Counted from the first letter of the stretch, positions 26,380 through 34,346 are shown. The stretch: 64,000 nt of DNA from Natronosalvus caseinilyticus (GCF_017357105.1 NZ_CP071596.1:2976001-3040000); one strand, 5' to 3'. The notes: generated by a model not told the origin, from the sequence alone. Made by a program: numbers and translations.

Positions 26380-26991
26380 CTATCGAAGGTCGGTCGCCTC
26401 GAGCCCACAGTGCTCGAGTTCCTCCGGAATCGGTCCCTGGACCTTTGGCGTGATCGACGCCGTCGACGCCACCATGTCGGCGGTGTGGACGAGGTCCTCC
26501 AGGTCGTTCGACGGATAGGGGCCATCATACCACGCGCCCATGTGGGAGGCGATCGCGTCGGCCACCGCGTCATCGAGGTCGGATTCGAGAACGACCTCTG
26601 CCATCTGGAGGTCGTGATCCGACGTCGATTTCGGCGACGGGTTCAGCGGGTCGCCGTTTTTGCGTTGGTCGTGAAGGATCGCCGCCGCGTGAGCGAGATC
26701 GATATCGTACTCGGTGAGACGGCCCTGTCCGGTGTAGCTATCGGCGAGGCGGTCGATCACCGTCGAGAGCATCAACGTGTGCGCCCAGAGGCCGCGCTCG
26801 TTGCGACAGGCTGGGTGGTGGAACCCAGAGGTGCTGGCCGGAACCTCCCAGAAGTAATCAGGTGCGTCGGCGGTGAGCTCGCCGACGATGTGGCGAACGT
26901 CGCCATCGTCGATGAGATTGATTGTCGGCATTCGGCGGTACACTTCATCTGCATCGAGTGTCTGGTTTATAGATATGAAACGATACAACAC
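26380..26991 (-). CDS. HD-domain hydrolase
   Basis: 203 residues from GTG 26991; ATG 26931 is possible, but the residues before it (VYRRMPTINLIDD) fit the family. Metal ligands of the HD fold are visible: H71 in WAHTLML, H107-D108 in AAAILHD, and later His in DHDL and ASHMG. Proteins of this type in haloarchaeal viruses and plasmids are predicted phosphohydrolases, perhaps acting on nucleotides. The TATA candidate TTTAAATAATCC on the minus strand near 27025 fits the GTG start. Confidence 0.8.
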   Translation of the reverse strand: MLYRFISINQTLDADEVYRRMPTINLIDDGDVRHIVGELTADAPDYFWEVPASTSGFHHPACRNERGLWAHTLMLSTVIDRLADSYTGQGRLTEYDIDLAHAAAILHDQRKNGDPLNPSPKSTSDHDLQMAEVVLESDLDDAVADAIASHMGAWYDGPYPSNDLEDLVHTADMVASTASITPKVQGPIPEELEHCGLEATDLR

Positions 26992-27131
26992 GCATACCGT
27001 ATTATACTTACTGGTGTTGGATTATTTAAAACACTACCCGGGGAAAAGCGGGTAGATTTAAATATTTTACTCGGTTTTTCAGAATTCTCCCTCTCGATCT
27101 TCGTTCTACAGCCCGGACGTCTGCCGAAGTA

Positions 27132-27208
27132 TTAAGAGAGTTAGGAACGTTCGGAATAGTTGTGAGTCCTAAGACGTTATGAGTTCCAAACTGTCCGAAC
27201 CCTACCGA
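27132..27208 (+). promoter_or_regulatory. 9-bp-phased operator of the par operon
   Basis: TTAAGA, TTAGGA and TTCGGA begin at 27132, 27141 and 27150. TCCTAA, TCCAAA, TCCGAA and TACCGA, which follow the inverted form, begin at 27167, 27185, 27194 and 27203. All spacings are multiples of 9. The two half-arrays face each other across the parA start, the expected layout for an autoregulating partition operator. Confidence 0.65.
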
Positions 27209-27982
27209 TTGGTTGTATCGAACCAGAAAGGCGGCGTCGGGAAGAGCACGATCGCCTTGAACACGGCCGGCGCGCTCGCGAACCGTGGGAACGACGTGCT
27301 GTTGATCGACCTGGACCCGCAGGGCTACCTGACGAGCGGGACTGGCTTCGACGACCTCTACACCGACGAGGGAGTGAAGCAGTACAACGCGTTCAAAGAT
27401 CCGAGTGAGCACGACGTCGCCGATCTCGTCCACGCGCACGAGGAGTTCGACGTCCTCCCGGCGAACATTGATATGTTCAACCTCGAGCAAGAGCTCGTCT
27501 CGATGATGCAGGGGCGCAAACGTCTCCAGATGCTCCTCGAGGACGTCACCGACTACGACTTTATCGTGGTCGACTGTCCGCCCTCGCTCGGGCTGTTGAC
27601 CGACAACGCACTTCTCGCATGCGGGAACCTACTCATCCCGGCCGAAGCCGAGGACACGAGTATCCGAGCGCTGGATTTGCTGTTCAAGCAAGTCGATTCT
27701 CTCGAGGCGAACTTCTCGGAGGCCTCGATCAACGAGCAGGCGCTCGTCGTCTCGAACGTCGACTACCCGCTCGACGGCGAGCAACGCGGGATGCTCGAGT
27801 GGTTCGAGGACCAGTTCGGCGAGTACATCCCCGTCTTCGAGATCCGGAACCGGGCGGCCATCAAACGCGCCTGGAACAACGGCCGGTCGATCTTCGGTTT
27901 CGATGAGGAGTGTGACATGGAAGACGAGCTCGACCAGATCGCCGCGCACTTCGAAGCGGTTGCTCGAGGTGAGGACGAATGA
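27179..27982 (+). CDS. ParA/Soj-type partition ATPase
   Basis: 267 residues. Deviant Walker A KGGVGKST at 17-24, switch DLDPQGYLTSG, and Walker B FIVVDCPPSLG. There is no N-terminal DNA-binding extension, so it belongs to the small ParA class, where the partner represses the operon. The partner gene overlaps its stop by 4 nt. It should segregate the element when it exists as a circle. Confidence 0.95.
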   Translation: MSSKLSEPYRLVVSNQKGGVGKSTIALNTAGALANRGNDVLLIDLDPQGYLTSGTGFDDLYTDEGVKQYNAFKDPSEHDVADLVHAHEEFDVLPANIDMFNLEQELVSMMQGRKRLQMLLEDVTDYDFIVVDCPPSLGLLTDNALLACGNLLIPAEAEDTSIRALDLLFKQVDSLEANFSEASINEQALVVSNVDYPLDGEQRGMLEWFEDQFGEYIPVFEIRNRAAIKRAWNNGRSIFGFDEECDMEDELDQIAAHFEAVARGEDE

Positions 27983-28431
27983 GCGACCGAAACGAGCGAG
28001 GTCGGGATGTGACGGATCGGCTCGCCAAACGCTTCGAAAGCGGCGAACCATCCGATGAGGACGAACTGTCCGAATCTTCTGGTAGTTCCCAACGTTCCAA
28101 ACCTTCCAAAGACGTACAAGAGTCCGAAGACTCCAAAGAGGCACAAGGAGCCGATCCGTCCGAGAGTTCCAACAATGATGGGGGTTCCAAGGGTGGTGTG
28201 AACGTCAAAGAGGATTGGACAGGCCGTTACATGTATCTCCCCGACGAGATCGACTCGACGTTCGATAACGAGTACGACCGGCTGGTCTACGAGTGCGGGC
28301 GAGAGTTGGACTGGAAGCCGAAGAAGAACAAGCACTACTACCCGATAGCCGTCAAACACGGCGTCGACGCGATCGAGGACATGAGCGCTGGCGAGTTCGT
28401 CGAGGCTGTCGATGGAATGGAACTTCGGTAA
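27979..28431 (+). CDS. Probable ParB-like centromere-binding partner
   Basis: 150 residues: a charged, Ser-rich disordered first half (1-75), then a compact domain VKEDWTGRYMYLPDEIDSTFDNEYDRLVYECGRELDWKPKKNKHYYPIAVKHGVDAIEDM. This domain type follows parA in many haloarchaeal replicons. The position and 4-nt overlap with parA support the role; the DNA-binding fold is not recognised directly. Its gene carries a nucleotide-level repeat array (28051-28191). Confidence 0.8.
   Translation: MSDRNERGRDVTDRLAKRFESGEPSDEDELSESSGSSQRSKPSKDVQESEDSKEAQGADPSESSNNDGGSKGGVNVKEDWTGRYMYLPDEIDSTFDNEYDRLVYECGRELDWKPKKNKHYYPIAVKHGVDAIEDMSAGEFVEAVDGMELR
28051..28191 (+). repeat. Intragenic TCCRAA array in 9-bp phase, candidate parS
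   Basis: TCC(A/G)A-type hexamers begin at 28051, 28069, 28087, 28096, 28105, 28123, 28132, 28159, 28168 and 28186; every spacing is a multiple of 9. The same hexamer in the same phase occurs in the parA operator. Other Ser codons are used freely in between, so this looks like selection on the DNA, not only on the protein. Confidence 0.65.
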
Positions 28432-28566
28432 GACGGTGTAATTATTGAGTGAAGATGTATAGAACGTAATGATCTGACAAGGCCTTATTTCTGACTATAA
28501 GTCTGAATTTCTGATCTGGGCGTACGAGACATTAAATATCAGAGTCGCATCCTCCAACGTGCTACT

Positions 28567-28659
28567 TCCCGGGAGTGGCTACAGTTGAGTAGCGCACCCG
28601 CCAGCGAGGCGGTGTGGTGGTCCTGGGGAATAGCGTTCCCACAACCCACTGAAGAGTGG
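28567..28659. ncRNA. Candidate structured RNA: four successive hairpins
   Basis: In 93 bp: the palindrome TCCCGGGA (28567-28574); stem GCTAC/GTAGC with a 6-nt loop (28578-28593); CACCCGCC/GGCGGTGTG with a 5-nt loop and one mismatch (28595-28616); GGGGAA/TTCCCA with a 5-nt loop (28625-28641); and CCACT/AGTGG with loop GAAG (28646-28659). No reading frame fits. Either strand could be transcribed; it lies between the par operon and a convergent microprotein pair. No known RNA family recognised. Confidence 0.5.
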
Positions 28660-28684
28660 TACGGCCAGATACTCTCTTGAGAAG

Positions 28685-28870
28685 CTATTCCTCGTCGACG
28701 GCTCGATTGCGGGCCCGCGACGCCTGGCCCGCTTCAGTCGCCGGCCAGTCCTTGCGTCGGAATTCGCCCGGATGTTCGGTGTTGACGTGCTCAGCCAGCT
28801 CGGCAGCGCCGCCAGTGGAGTGCGAACAATCCGGCGACGGACACACGAACGATCGTGGCGTCACAATCAT
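28685..28870 (-). CDS. C2H2-type zinc-finger microprotein
   Basis: 61 residues. One finger CPSPDCSHSTGGAAELAEHVNTEH with the C-x4-C ... H-x4-H pattern, then a basic tail. Its ATG overlaps the stop of the zinc-ribbon gene upstream (ATGA), so the two are translated as a pair. Such microproteins are common in haloarchaeal viruses and plasmids; target unknown. Confidence 0.75.
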   Translation of the reverse strand: MIVTPRSFVCPSPDCSHSTGGAAELAEHVNTEHPGEFRRKDWPATEAGQASRARNRAVDEE

Positions 28871-29001
28871 TCATCCTCCGGGATTTGAGTTTTGTATCGG
28901 CAGTCCGCGTTCGCGCAGTTCGTGTACGCCCCTCGAGGCTTCGATCCGGTGTAGTTCCATTCGTGTCCGCACTTGTGGCAGGTCATCCGTATCGCGGGCA
29001 T
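28867..29001 (-). CDS. Zinc-ribbon microprotein
   Basis: 44 residues from ATG 29001 (MPAIRMTCHKCGHEW). CHKC and CANADC make a four-Cys ribbon around a Trp/Tyr core. Coupled by a 4-nt overlap to the C2H2 gene downstream. Confidence 0.75.
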   Translation of the reverse strand: MPAIRMTCHKCGHEWNYTGSKPRGAYTNCANADCRYKTQIPEDE

Positions 29002-29069
29002 CTCGTCATGTAGTACTACATAGAAACGCAAAGGCGTTCGGGCCGATCGGCCCAGCGCTCACTCGAGGG

Positions 29070-29204
29070 CTATTCGCAGATCGTGAACCAATCCATTCCA
29101 AGTGTGTCACAAACTAGCCACTCTGTTGCTCCAGCTGTTCCCATCACAGCAAAGACGAGTGTGACTGCCAGTCCGATTGCCAGTACTATTACGGCACGAA
29201 GCAT
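29070..29204 (-). CDS. Small single-TM or secreted peptide
   Basis: 44 residues from ATG 29204: one hydrophobic segment (residues 4-22, LRAVIVLAIGLAVTLVFAV), then a short polar tail with two Cys (VCDTLGMDWFTICE). Could be an anchored peptide with a disulfide outside. Not recognised. Confidence 0.55.
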   Translation of the reverse strand: MLRAVIVLAIGLAVTLVFAVMGTAGATEWLVCDTLGMDWFTICE

Positions 29205-29304
29205 ATGCTACCTGTAGGGATACGTGTCTATAGAAGTAAGGATTCTAGAAAGTAGAACGCTCACAGCCCTAATGCTTTTGGTATTTCACGTACAGAGGTA
29301 GATC

Positions 29305-29490
29305 ATGTCATTCGTAAGGTTCCTGGGATGGGTTGCAAAGTTGGCTTTCGGGTATATTGGCGGGTTCTTCCTGGTGTTTGCTGGAATCATGATTGCCGCT
29401 CAAGGCTCCAGCATAATTGGAGGACTCGTAGGGTTGGCTGGATTTGTCCTGATGCTGTTTGGCGTCTACACAGAGAAGGTTCAGCGATAG
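29305..29490 (+). CDS. Small two-TM membrane protein
   Basis: 61 residues with two Gly-rich TM segments (14-33 and 37-54) and a basic end TEKVQR. Stands alone, plus strand. Function unknown. Confidence 0.6.
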   Translation: MSFVRFLGWVAKLAFGYIGGFFLVFAGIMIAAQGSSIIGGLVGLAGFVLMLFGVYTEKVQR

Positions 29491-29520
29491 ATCCGCTCTC
29501 ATTTCTCCGATTGGCCCGAG

Positions 29521-30306
29521 CTATTGATCGAGGGCCAAATCGACAAAGTCCGACCATGACCCCTCAAACCGGTTGTAATAGGTTGTGGCGGAGTAATCGC
29601 CCTCCTCGTTCATCATCGTAGCCGTTGGCCGTTTTCCGTGTTTGCTATTCAACGACCGAATTTCCTCGAGTAGTTCTTTTTCCGGTATTGGATCGATTCC
29701 TGACGTTGGTACCTCGTCAGGATCCAGGCCAGCTTCCGAGATTGCCTCGGCCCATGAGCCGAACCGCTTTGAGATAGTTCGCGCTTTGACGTCCCCGTGT
29801 TCGTCCATTTCAGAGAAAGATGGTGGCCTCCCAAACTCGTTCGCTAACCGTTGGATCTCTTTGATAAGTTCGCTACTCATGATCCAGGTCGTCGAAGACG
29901 CCTTTCTGTGTTCAGGAACCTCAATCCCAGCTTCTTCTAAGGATTTGACCACACCACCAAACCGAGAATCGTATAGATGAAGGCTATATTTCGAGTGTTC
30001 GGTGATATCGTCCCGTCTTGGAATGCGATCAAGATCCTCGTTCAATTGCTTCAATTCGGAAAGGAGTTCTTCGTCAGAGACACCGGAGGATTTAGTCCGT
30101 GGCTCGAATCCTGCTTTCAGGATTGCGTTATTCCACGACCCGAACCTGTATCTGTACGTTCCCGAATTGAACGTTCCAAACTTGTCCATCTCTTTCTGTT
30201 TCGGAGGTCGACCAAACCGCTTTTTTAACCTCTTGATATCGTCTATAAGCGCTTCTTCGGAAATAGAGGGCCGTTTTGCTCTATCACTAGTTCTGTTGGG
30301 ATTCAT
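29521..30306 (-). CDS. Four-repeat protein (homing-endonuclease-associated repeat type)
   Basis: 261 residues made of four units of about 60 residues. Each has the pattern LI..I..L...FGRPP...EMD..G...... T...RFGSW..A...AG, at about 20, 78, 145 and 207 (FGRPPKQKEMD, DRIPRRDDI, FGRPPSFSEMD, GKRPTATMM). The unit resembles the helical DNA-binding repeat found with HNH homing endonucleases, but no nuclease motif is present. Probably a sequence-specific DNA-binding protein; base use is less G+C-rich than its neighbours. Confidence 0.8.
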   Translation of the reverse strand: MNPNRTSDRAKRPSISEEALIDDIKRLKKRFGRPPKQKEMDKFGTFNSGTYRYRFGSWNNAILKAGFEPRTKSSGVSDEELLSELKQLNEDLDRIPRRDDITEHSKYSLHLYDSRFGGVVKSLEEAGIEVPEHRKASSTTWIMSSELIKEIQRLANEFGRPPSFSEMDEHGDVKARTISKRFGSWAEAISEAGLDPDEVPTSGIDPIPEKELLEEIRSLNSKHGKRPTATMMNEEGDYSATTYYNRFEGSWSDFVDLALDQ

Positions 30307-30365
30307 ATTCTAACCAGGATATGCTTACTGGTAAATTGTAGGGCCAATAGTCTGAGTTCACGACT

Positions 30366-30542
30366 TCACTCCTTCGTCGACGACATGATCTCGAGCCACG
30401 GGTCTCGGTTTGCTTCCTCGATCCGGTCGAAGGCGTGACGCTCACAGTAGTACTCGATGCGCTGGGAGACTCGACGTCGGTTTTTCACGTTGAACCGGTA
30501 GTCTGAGTTCCGGTCGCAGTCACGCCACTCGCACGAGAGCAT
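30366..30542 (-). CDS. Cys/His microprotein
   Basis: 58 residues from ATG 30542 (MLSCEWRDCDRNSDYRF...). C-x4-C and C-x3-H (YYCERHAFDR) make a likely zinc site, with a basic patch NVKNRRRVSQR between. The frame is open further upstream, but the extension is composed like non-coding DNA. Likely nucleic-acid binding. Confidence 0.65.
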   Translation of the reverse strand: MLSCEWRDCDRNSDYRFNVKNRRRVSQRIEYYCERHAFDRIEEANRDPWLEIMSSTKE

Positions 30543-30813
30543 ACGCTGTCGTTCGCAGCGCTGGGTAGAAACACTCAGCCTCGGAACGAAAGTGGAGGTA
30601 ACAGGCAACGGTGGGAGACCATGCTGGCCCGATGTGGTGGTGCGCAAGGTGCATGATGGACCTACAGCGCGGCCAGGGGTCGTCTCGGGCGATTGTGCGC
30701 CTCCGGGCCTGGTTTCGGGGGCCAGCCGTGGCCGGTGGATCGGCGCTCGAGCCGACGCGCCGAAAGCCACAGTGAGTCGTGAACTCGTGTCGCCGTGAGC
30801 GAGCTGGTGGCTG

Positions 30814-31185
30814 TTAGTCGTTTGGCTGTTCTTCCGTCGCGGATAGCATGATCTGTTTCGTCTCCTCGAGCTCGATCACGTTCGAAACGTCAAACGTGTG
30901 CTCGACTCGCTGGCAGTCGTTGTGACCGTCGCCCTTGTCGAAAAGGAGACGGTGAATCTCGTGGGTGTACTTATCGGATGACGTCGTGTAGCTGATTAGG
31001 TGCTCGTCGGTATCGGGGAAGAATCGAAGAACTACGAAGTCCTTGTAATCGTCCTTCTCGCGGTCTATCCAGCCGTACACCGTGTAGAACTTCCCGAGCC
31101 CATCGTCGTAGCTCTCGGTGAACCGGTCCCACGAGACCATTTCCAGGCGCTCGAGGGTCTGCTCTATCCAGGCTTTTGCGTTCAT
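30814..31185 (-). CDS. Conserved-looking protein of unknown function
   Basis: 123 residues, mixed alpha/beta, no TM or catalytic motif. It starts MNAKAWIEQTLERLEMVSWDRFTE and has a Tyr/Phe-rich middle (KFYTVYGWIDREKDDYKDFVVLRFFPD). Typical accessory-element gene; not recognised. Confidence 0.65.
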   Translation of the reverse strand: MNAKAWIEQTLERLEMVSWDRFTESYDDGLGKFYTVYGWIDREKDDYKDFVVLRFFPDTDEHLISYTTSSDKYTHEIHRLLFDKGDGHNDCQRVEHTFDVSNVIELEETKQIMLSATEEQPND

Positions 31186-31299
31186 TTGTCCACCCCCGAA
31201 CGATCAGTCCCCGGCTGTAATGAAACCTTGAAATTGCCGGCATGATATGTTATTACAGCCCATGATACAGAGTATATCACTTTCAGGAAGTGTAACGAT

Positions 31300-31500
31300 A
31301 TGAGTGAACGCAATGGGCAGAAAAAGCGGATAGTGTGCCTCTGTGTGAACTGTGAAGCAATGTATGCTGCACACGAATATACAGATGGTACGATCCTCCC
31401 CATCGGCAGAAACGGGTGCTCGTGTGAGAAGCCATCGTTCAAAAAATTAGATGCCGCCTCGAGCGACGATGAGGCGGACCCAACTGGTAAGACTGGCTGA
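31300..31500 (+). CDS. Zinc-binding microprotein
   Basis: 66 residues. CLCVNCEAMYAAHE and GCSCEKPSF provide C-x2-C and C-x-C pairs, followed by an acidic disordered tail. The opposite strand also has an open frame here, but without recognisable motifs, so this strand is preferred. Confidence 0.6.
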   Translation: MSERNGQKKRIVCLCVNCEAMYAAHEYTDGTILPIGRNGCSCEKPSFKKLDAASSDDEADPTGKTG

Positions 31501-31531
31501 TCAATACCGCTCGAGGACTGACACTCTTCGT

Positions 31532-31819
31532 TCATGCTGAACCACCTGCAAATTTCTCGAGTGTCGTCCGCTGGGTCGTCGGCTCTTCGCTTTCCTCCTC
31601 AGACCCACTCGAGAGCAGGTCCGCCGCCACGCTGCCGGAGGGCGGTCGGTAGCCCGTCGCCTCGAGTCCGTACTGGTTCAACGCCCGCTCGACGTGGCGC
31701 TCGCCCTCACCCGTGAACTCGCCGATCTCCTCGATGGTGAGTCGCCGGGCGCACAGCTCGGTGAGTGTTTCTTCGGTCAGTTCGCGGTCCAGATCGTCGA
31801 GTGGGGTTCTATCGTGCAT
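31532..31819 (-). CDS. Small helical acidic protein
   Basis: 95 residues. The first 55 look like a helix-turn-helix (LTEETLTELCARRLTIEEIGEFTGEGERHVERALNQYGL), the rest is disordered and acidic. Last gene of the leftward operon that starts at 36418; its ATG lies inside the 3' end of the 27-codon gene upstream. Confidence 0.65.
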   Translation of the reverse strand: MHDRTPLDDLDRELTEETLTELCARRLTIEEIGEFTGEGERHVERALNQYGLEATGYRPPSGSVAADLLSSGSEEESEEPTTQRTTLEKFAGGSA

Positions 31820-31892
31820 CGTCGTCCTCCTCTAATTGGTCGATCGCCTGTTCGACGTCCTGCTGGGTCGCCTCCGGGAGGTCGTCGGTCAT
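31809..31892 (-). CDS. 27-residue acidic micro-ORF in the operon
   Basis: MTDDLPEATQQDVEQAIDQL and seven more residues. ATG 31892 overlaps the upstream stop (ATGA) and its end overlaps the next start, the same coupling as the rest of the operon. Very short, so only moderately supported. Confidence 0.45.
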   Translation of the reverse strand: MTDDLPEATQQDVEQAIDQLEEDDDAR

Positions 31893-32167
31893 GCCGGCAC
31901 CTCGCTGGCATCGTCGTGAACGGCCGCCCGGACCTTCCGGGCGAGGACGCCCATCGGCGTGTCCGTCTGCGATTTGCGGTGATACCGCTCGATCACCTCG
32001 AGCGGAAGCAATCCGAACTCGCTGGGGTCGCGAAGCCTGTTCGCGATGCGCTCCGTTGAGTAGTAGATCGACTTGTCGCCCGGATAGTGGAACGACGCGA
32101 CGACATCGTTGCCCGTCACAGCGAGTTGCCAGTTGAACCGGCCGTTGTCCTCGATGACGCGTCTCAT
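31889..32167 (-). CDS. Operon protein of unknown function
   Basis: 92 residues from ATG 32167 (MRRVIEDNGRFNWQLAVTGN...). Compact alpha/beta with SIYYSTERIANRLRDP. The start is coupled to the upstream stop by overlap (32164-32167). The longer frame upstream is the shadow of the neighbouring gene. Confidence 0.65.
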   Translation of the reverse strand: MRRVIEDNGRFNWQLAVTGNDVVASFHYPGDKSIYYSTERIANRLRDPSEFGLLPLEVIERYHRKSQTDTPMGVLARKVRAAVHDDASEVPA

Positions 32168-32370
32168 TGGCCGTCCTCCTGGCGCGTGAAGTCCGGATTC
32201 GAACCGGCGCCGCGCTGCAGGTCGCGGAGGGGCGTGCAGGCTGGACATGCGAAGAGGTCGCCGTCGTTCGATCCGAACACGCGGATGGTCCCCTCGAGCA
32301 CTCGCGTCTCGCAGTTGAGACAGCGGTTCCCGGTGAGATCGGCGCCGTAGACCGTCGGTACGGTGCTCAT
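32164..32370 (-). CDS. Zinc-ribbon microprotein
   Basis: 68 residues from ATG 32370. CLNC (about residues 17-20) and CPAC (about 42-45) form a ribbon around ETRVLEGTIRVFGSNDGDLFA. Coupled by overlaps on both sides. Confidence 0.7.
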   Translation of the reverse strand: MSTVPTVYGADLTGNRCLNCETRVLEGTIRVFGSNDGDLFACPACTPLRDLQRGAGSNPDFTRQEDGQ

Positions 32371-32696
32371 GCGACCACCCCGATGAGGTAGACGTTGAGA
32401 CAGACGGCGACGAGCCATGGTACGGCCAATCCTGCTGGAGCTATCGGTCGGTACTGTTTGTCGAGTACCGTCCGGCACGCGAGAGCGACCGCAACAGCCC
32501 CGAGTTTCATCGCCACCATCCCGACCATGCCGTGGCCGTCGATCACGTCGCTCGCGATCGGGTTCGATTCCGTGAGGCCAGCCTCGAGTCCATGCGCGGT
32601 CGTCGCGATATCTGCGACCAGGGCGATCGCGGCGAGGCCCCACATCGCTCGCTCGAGGTCGATTTCCGGGAGGTCGATGGTCTGGGTCTGGATCAT
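32367..32696 (-). CDS. DUF5658-like small membrane protein
   Basis: 109 residues from ATG 32696. Three to four TM segments with the pattern ADIATTAHGLEAGLTESNPIASDVIDGHGMVGMVAMKLGAVAVAL, which resembles a small haloarchaeal membrane family (DUF5658-like, by memory). Role unknown. Start overlaps the upstream stop. Confidence 0.7.
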   Translation of the reverse strand: MIQTQTIDLPEIDLERAMWGLAAIALVADIATTAHGLEAGLTESNPIASDVIDGHGMVGMVAMKLGAVAVALACRTVLDKQYRPIAPAGLAVPWLVAVCLNVYLIGVVA

Positions 32697-32800
32697 GACC
32701 GAATCGCCTCCGGGAGACCCGTCCCACAGTAGGGACACCGCGTGTTCAGCGTGTGAACCGTGCTCGAGCACGATGGACACGAGAGCGTCCGGCTAGTCAT
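32693..32800 (-). CDS. 35-residue double-CxxC peptide
   Basis: MTSRTLSCPSCSSTVHTLNT then RCPYCGTGLP. Two CPxC knuckles make a minimal zinc ribbon. It overlaps the end of the methyltransferase gene by 8 nt and the next gene by 4 nt. Confidence 0.65.
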   Translation of the reverse strand: MTSRTLSCPSCSSTVHTLNTRCPYCGTGLPEAIRS

Positions 32801-34346
32801 CGCTCGCCACCTCCTCGTACGGAGGGATCTCAACGTCGGCGTCAGTGGGAAACCCGGCGCCGTAGGTAGACAGCGACGGTGCCTCGGTCGCGAGGATGTG
32901 CTCACAAAGAGCTCGCGCCATCCCGACCGGGACGGCGTTGCCGATCTGGGCCCGCCGGTCTTTCTTCGTGTCGCCCGTGATCTCGTAGTCCGCCGGGAAG
33001 CCCTGTGCTCGTTTGGTCTCTGGCGGGTCGAGCATCCGGTACCGGAGGTCGATTCCGAACGGGTAGACCGCCGGATCGGCCAGTGCGTACCGAGCACGTT
33101 TGGTGAGCGTCGGGAGTGGATCGTCGATCGACTTCACCGAGTGCTCTGGCGTCCCGTTGTACTGGACGAGAAACGGCGAGAACAGCCGACCGTCGTGATT
33201 GCGGGCCGTGACCGTATGGAACGGTCGGTCGTCGGGGTCGTAGGCCGGGTTCGAGTGCTTGCCACGAGCCGAACCGTTCCGGGGGAGGACGAACGCCTGT
33301 GCCTCGATGTAGTGGATGGCGCCGCGTGTCGTGATGGTCGATACCGGTTTCGTCTCGGCGTCTCTCGGGTAGGCGCCGCCGTGCTGGCCCATCACCATCG
33401 GCGTCGACGTCTCGTCGTCGACGGCGACCTCGCCACGGACCAGGAACGGTTCGGTCCGCTTCTCGATCGCGTCCTCGACGTCTTCGACCGGAACGACGTC
33501 ATCCTGGAGCGCGTAAATGTCTGCTTCGTCCATTCGCTCAAGAGCCTCCGCGTAGGGCGCGAGTCGGTCGTTGCAGTGGTCGCGGATGCCCTTCGCGATG
33601 CGAACCATCGTCTTGCTCGCGAGTGCCTTCGAGCGCGTGAACATCGACTCGCCCCGGTCGCTCCAGTCGATTATCTCGCTGGCTGGCACCCAGTCCTCGA
33701 GGTCGTCGGTCGGGTCGTTCGAATGCGTGGGTTCCGGTGGCGTCGGGCGGTTGGTTCGCGAGGCGATCACGAACAGGCGCTGTCGGGTCGTCGGGTCGCC
33801 GTAGTCGGCCGCCCGGAGCTTGACGCCGTAGCGGTCCTTGTCGTCACGAACGACGGTGTACCCGAGCGCATGCAGCATTCCGATCCAGCGCTCGTAGATC
33901 GAGCCGTCGTTCGAGGGCCTGCCGTTCTCTTCAACTGGCCCCCACGATCGGAGCTCACCGACGTTCTCGATCAACAGGTGTTTGGGTTGCAGGAGTTCGA
34001 CCCACCGGAGGACGTGCCACGGCGAGGCGCGTTCCTGGTCTTTCACGGGCTTGCCGCCGCGTGCGTTCGAGAAATGCGTACACGAGGGGCCAGCCGTCAG
34101 CAGGTCGACCGTTCCGGGCTTGGCAACGTCCGGCGGGAAGATTGCCTCGACCTTTGTATGGTAGTGGTCGGCCCACGGGTGGTTTTTCTCGTGGGTCGCG
34201 ATCGCGTACTCGTTGTGGTTGATCGCCGCGAGGTGGAAGTCCTCGCCGGGCGTGTAGCCGAGATTCTTCGCGCCGTCGATGGCGCCTGTCGAGATCCCGC
34301 CCGCGCCTGCGAAGAGGTCGACGACGGTGAGGGAATCTTCAGACAT
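32793..34346 (-). CDS. DNA (cytosine-5-)methyltransferase
   Basis: 517 residues from ATG 34346. C5-MTase motifs in order: I DLFAGAGG (10-17), IV with catalytic Cys in GPSC (C89; the usual GPPC is changed to GPSC), VI IENVG (126-130), VIII TRQRLF (187-192), and X QIGNAVPVGMARAL near the end. The region between VIII and IX, which reads the target, is long (about 200-430). No endonuclease gene is adjacent, so it is probably a solitary methylase protecting the element. Start coupled to the preceding gene by overlap. Confidence 0.93.
   Translation of the reverse strand: MSEDSLTVVDLFAGAGGISTGAIDGAKNLGYTPGEDFHLAAINHNEYAIATHEKNHPWADHYHTKVEAIFPPDVAKPGTVDLLTAGPSCTHFSNARGGKPVKDQERASPWHVLRWVELLQPKHLLIENVGELRSWGPVEENGRPSNDGSIYERWIGMLHALGYTVVRDDKDRYGVKLRAADYGDPTTRQRLFVIASRTNRPTPPEPTHSNDPTDDLEDWVPASEIIDWSDRGESMFTRSKALASKTMVRIAKGIRDHCNDRLAPYAEALERMDEADIYALQDDVVPVEDVEDAIEKRTEPFLVRGEVAVDDETSTPMVMGQHGGAYPRDAETKPVSTITTRGAIHYIEAQAFVLPRNGSARGKHSNPAYDPDDRPFHTVTARNHDGRLFSPFLVQYNGTPEHSVKSIDDPLPTLTKRARYALADPAVYPFGIDLRYRMLDPPETKRAQGFPADYEITGDTKKDRRAQIGNAVPVGMARALCEHILATEAPSLSTYGAGFPTDADVEIPPYEEVASDD

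Noticed and set aside
28051-28191. CRISPR-like array in the partner gene
   Set aside because: The repeat is only 6-9 bp with no spacers of unique sequence; it is an iteron-type array.
30520-30654. 44-codon minus-strand frame with His and Cys (MHLAHHHIGPAW...)
   Set aside because: Overlaps the better-supported Cys/His microprotein by 23 nt in another frame, without the ATGA coupling seen in this region.
31182-31535. 117-codon minus-strand frame whose ATG overlaps the upstream stop
   Set aside because: Antisense to the CxxC microprotein at 31300; composition (hydrophobic/aromatic mix without pattern) is less protein-like. Not fully excluded.
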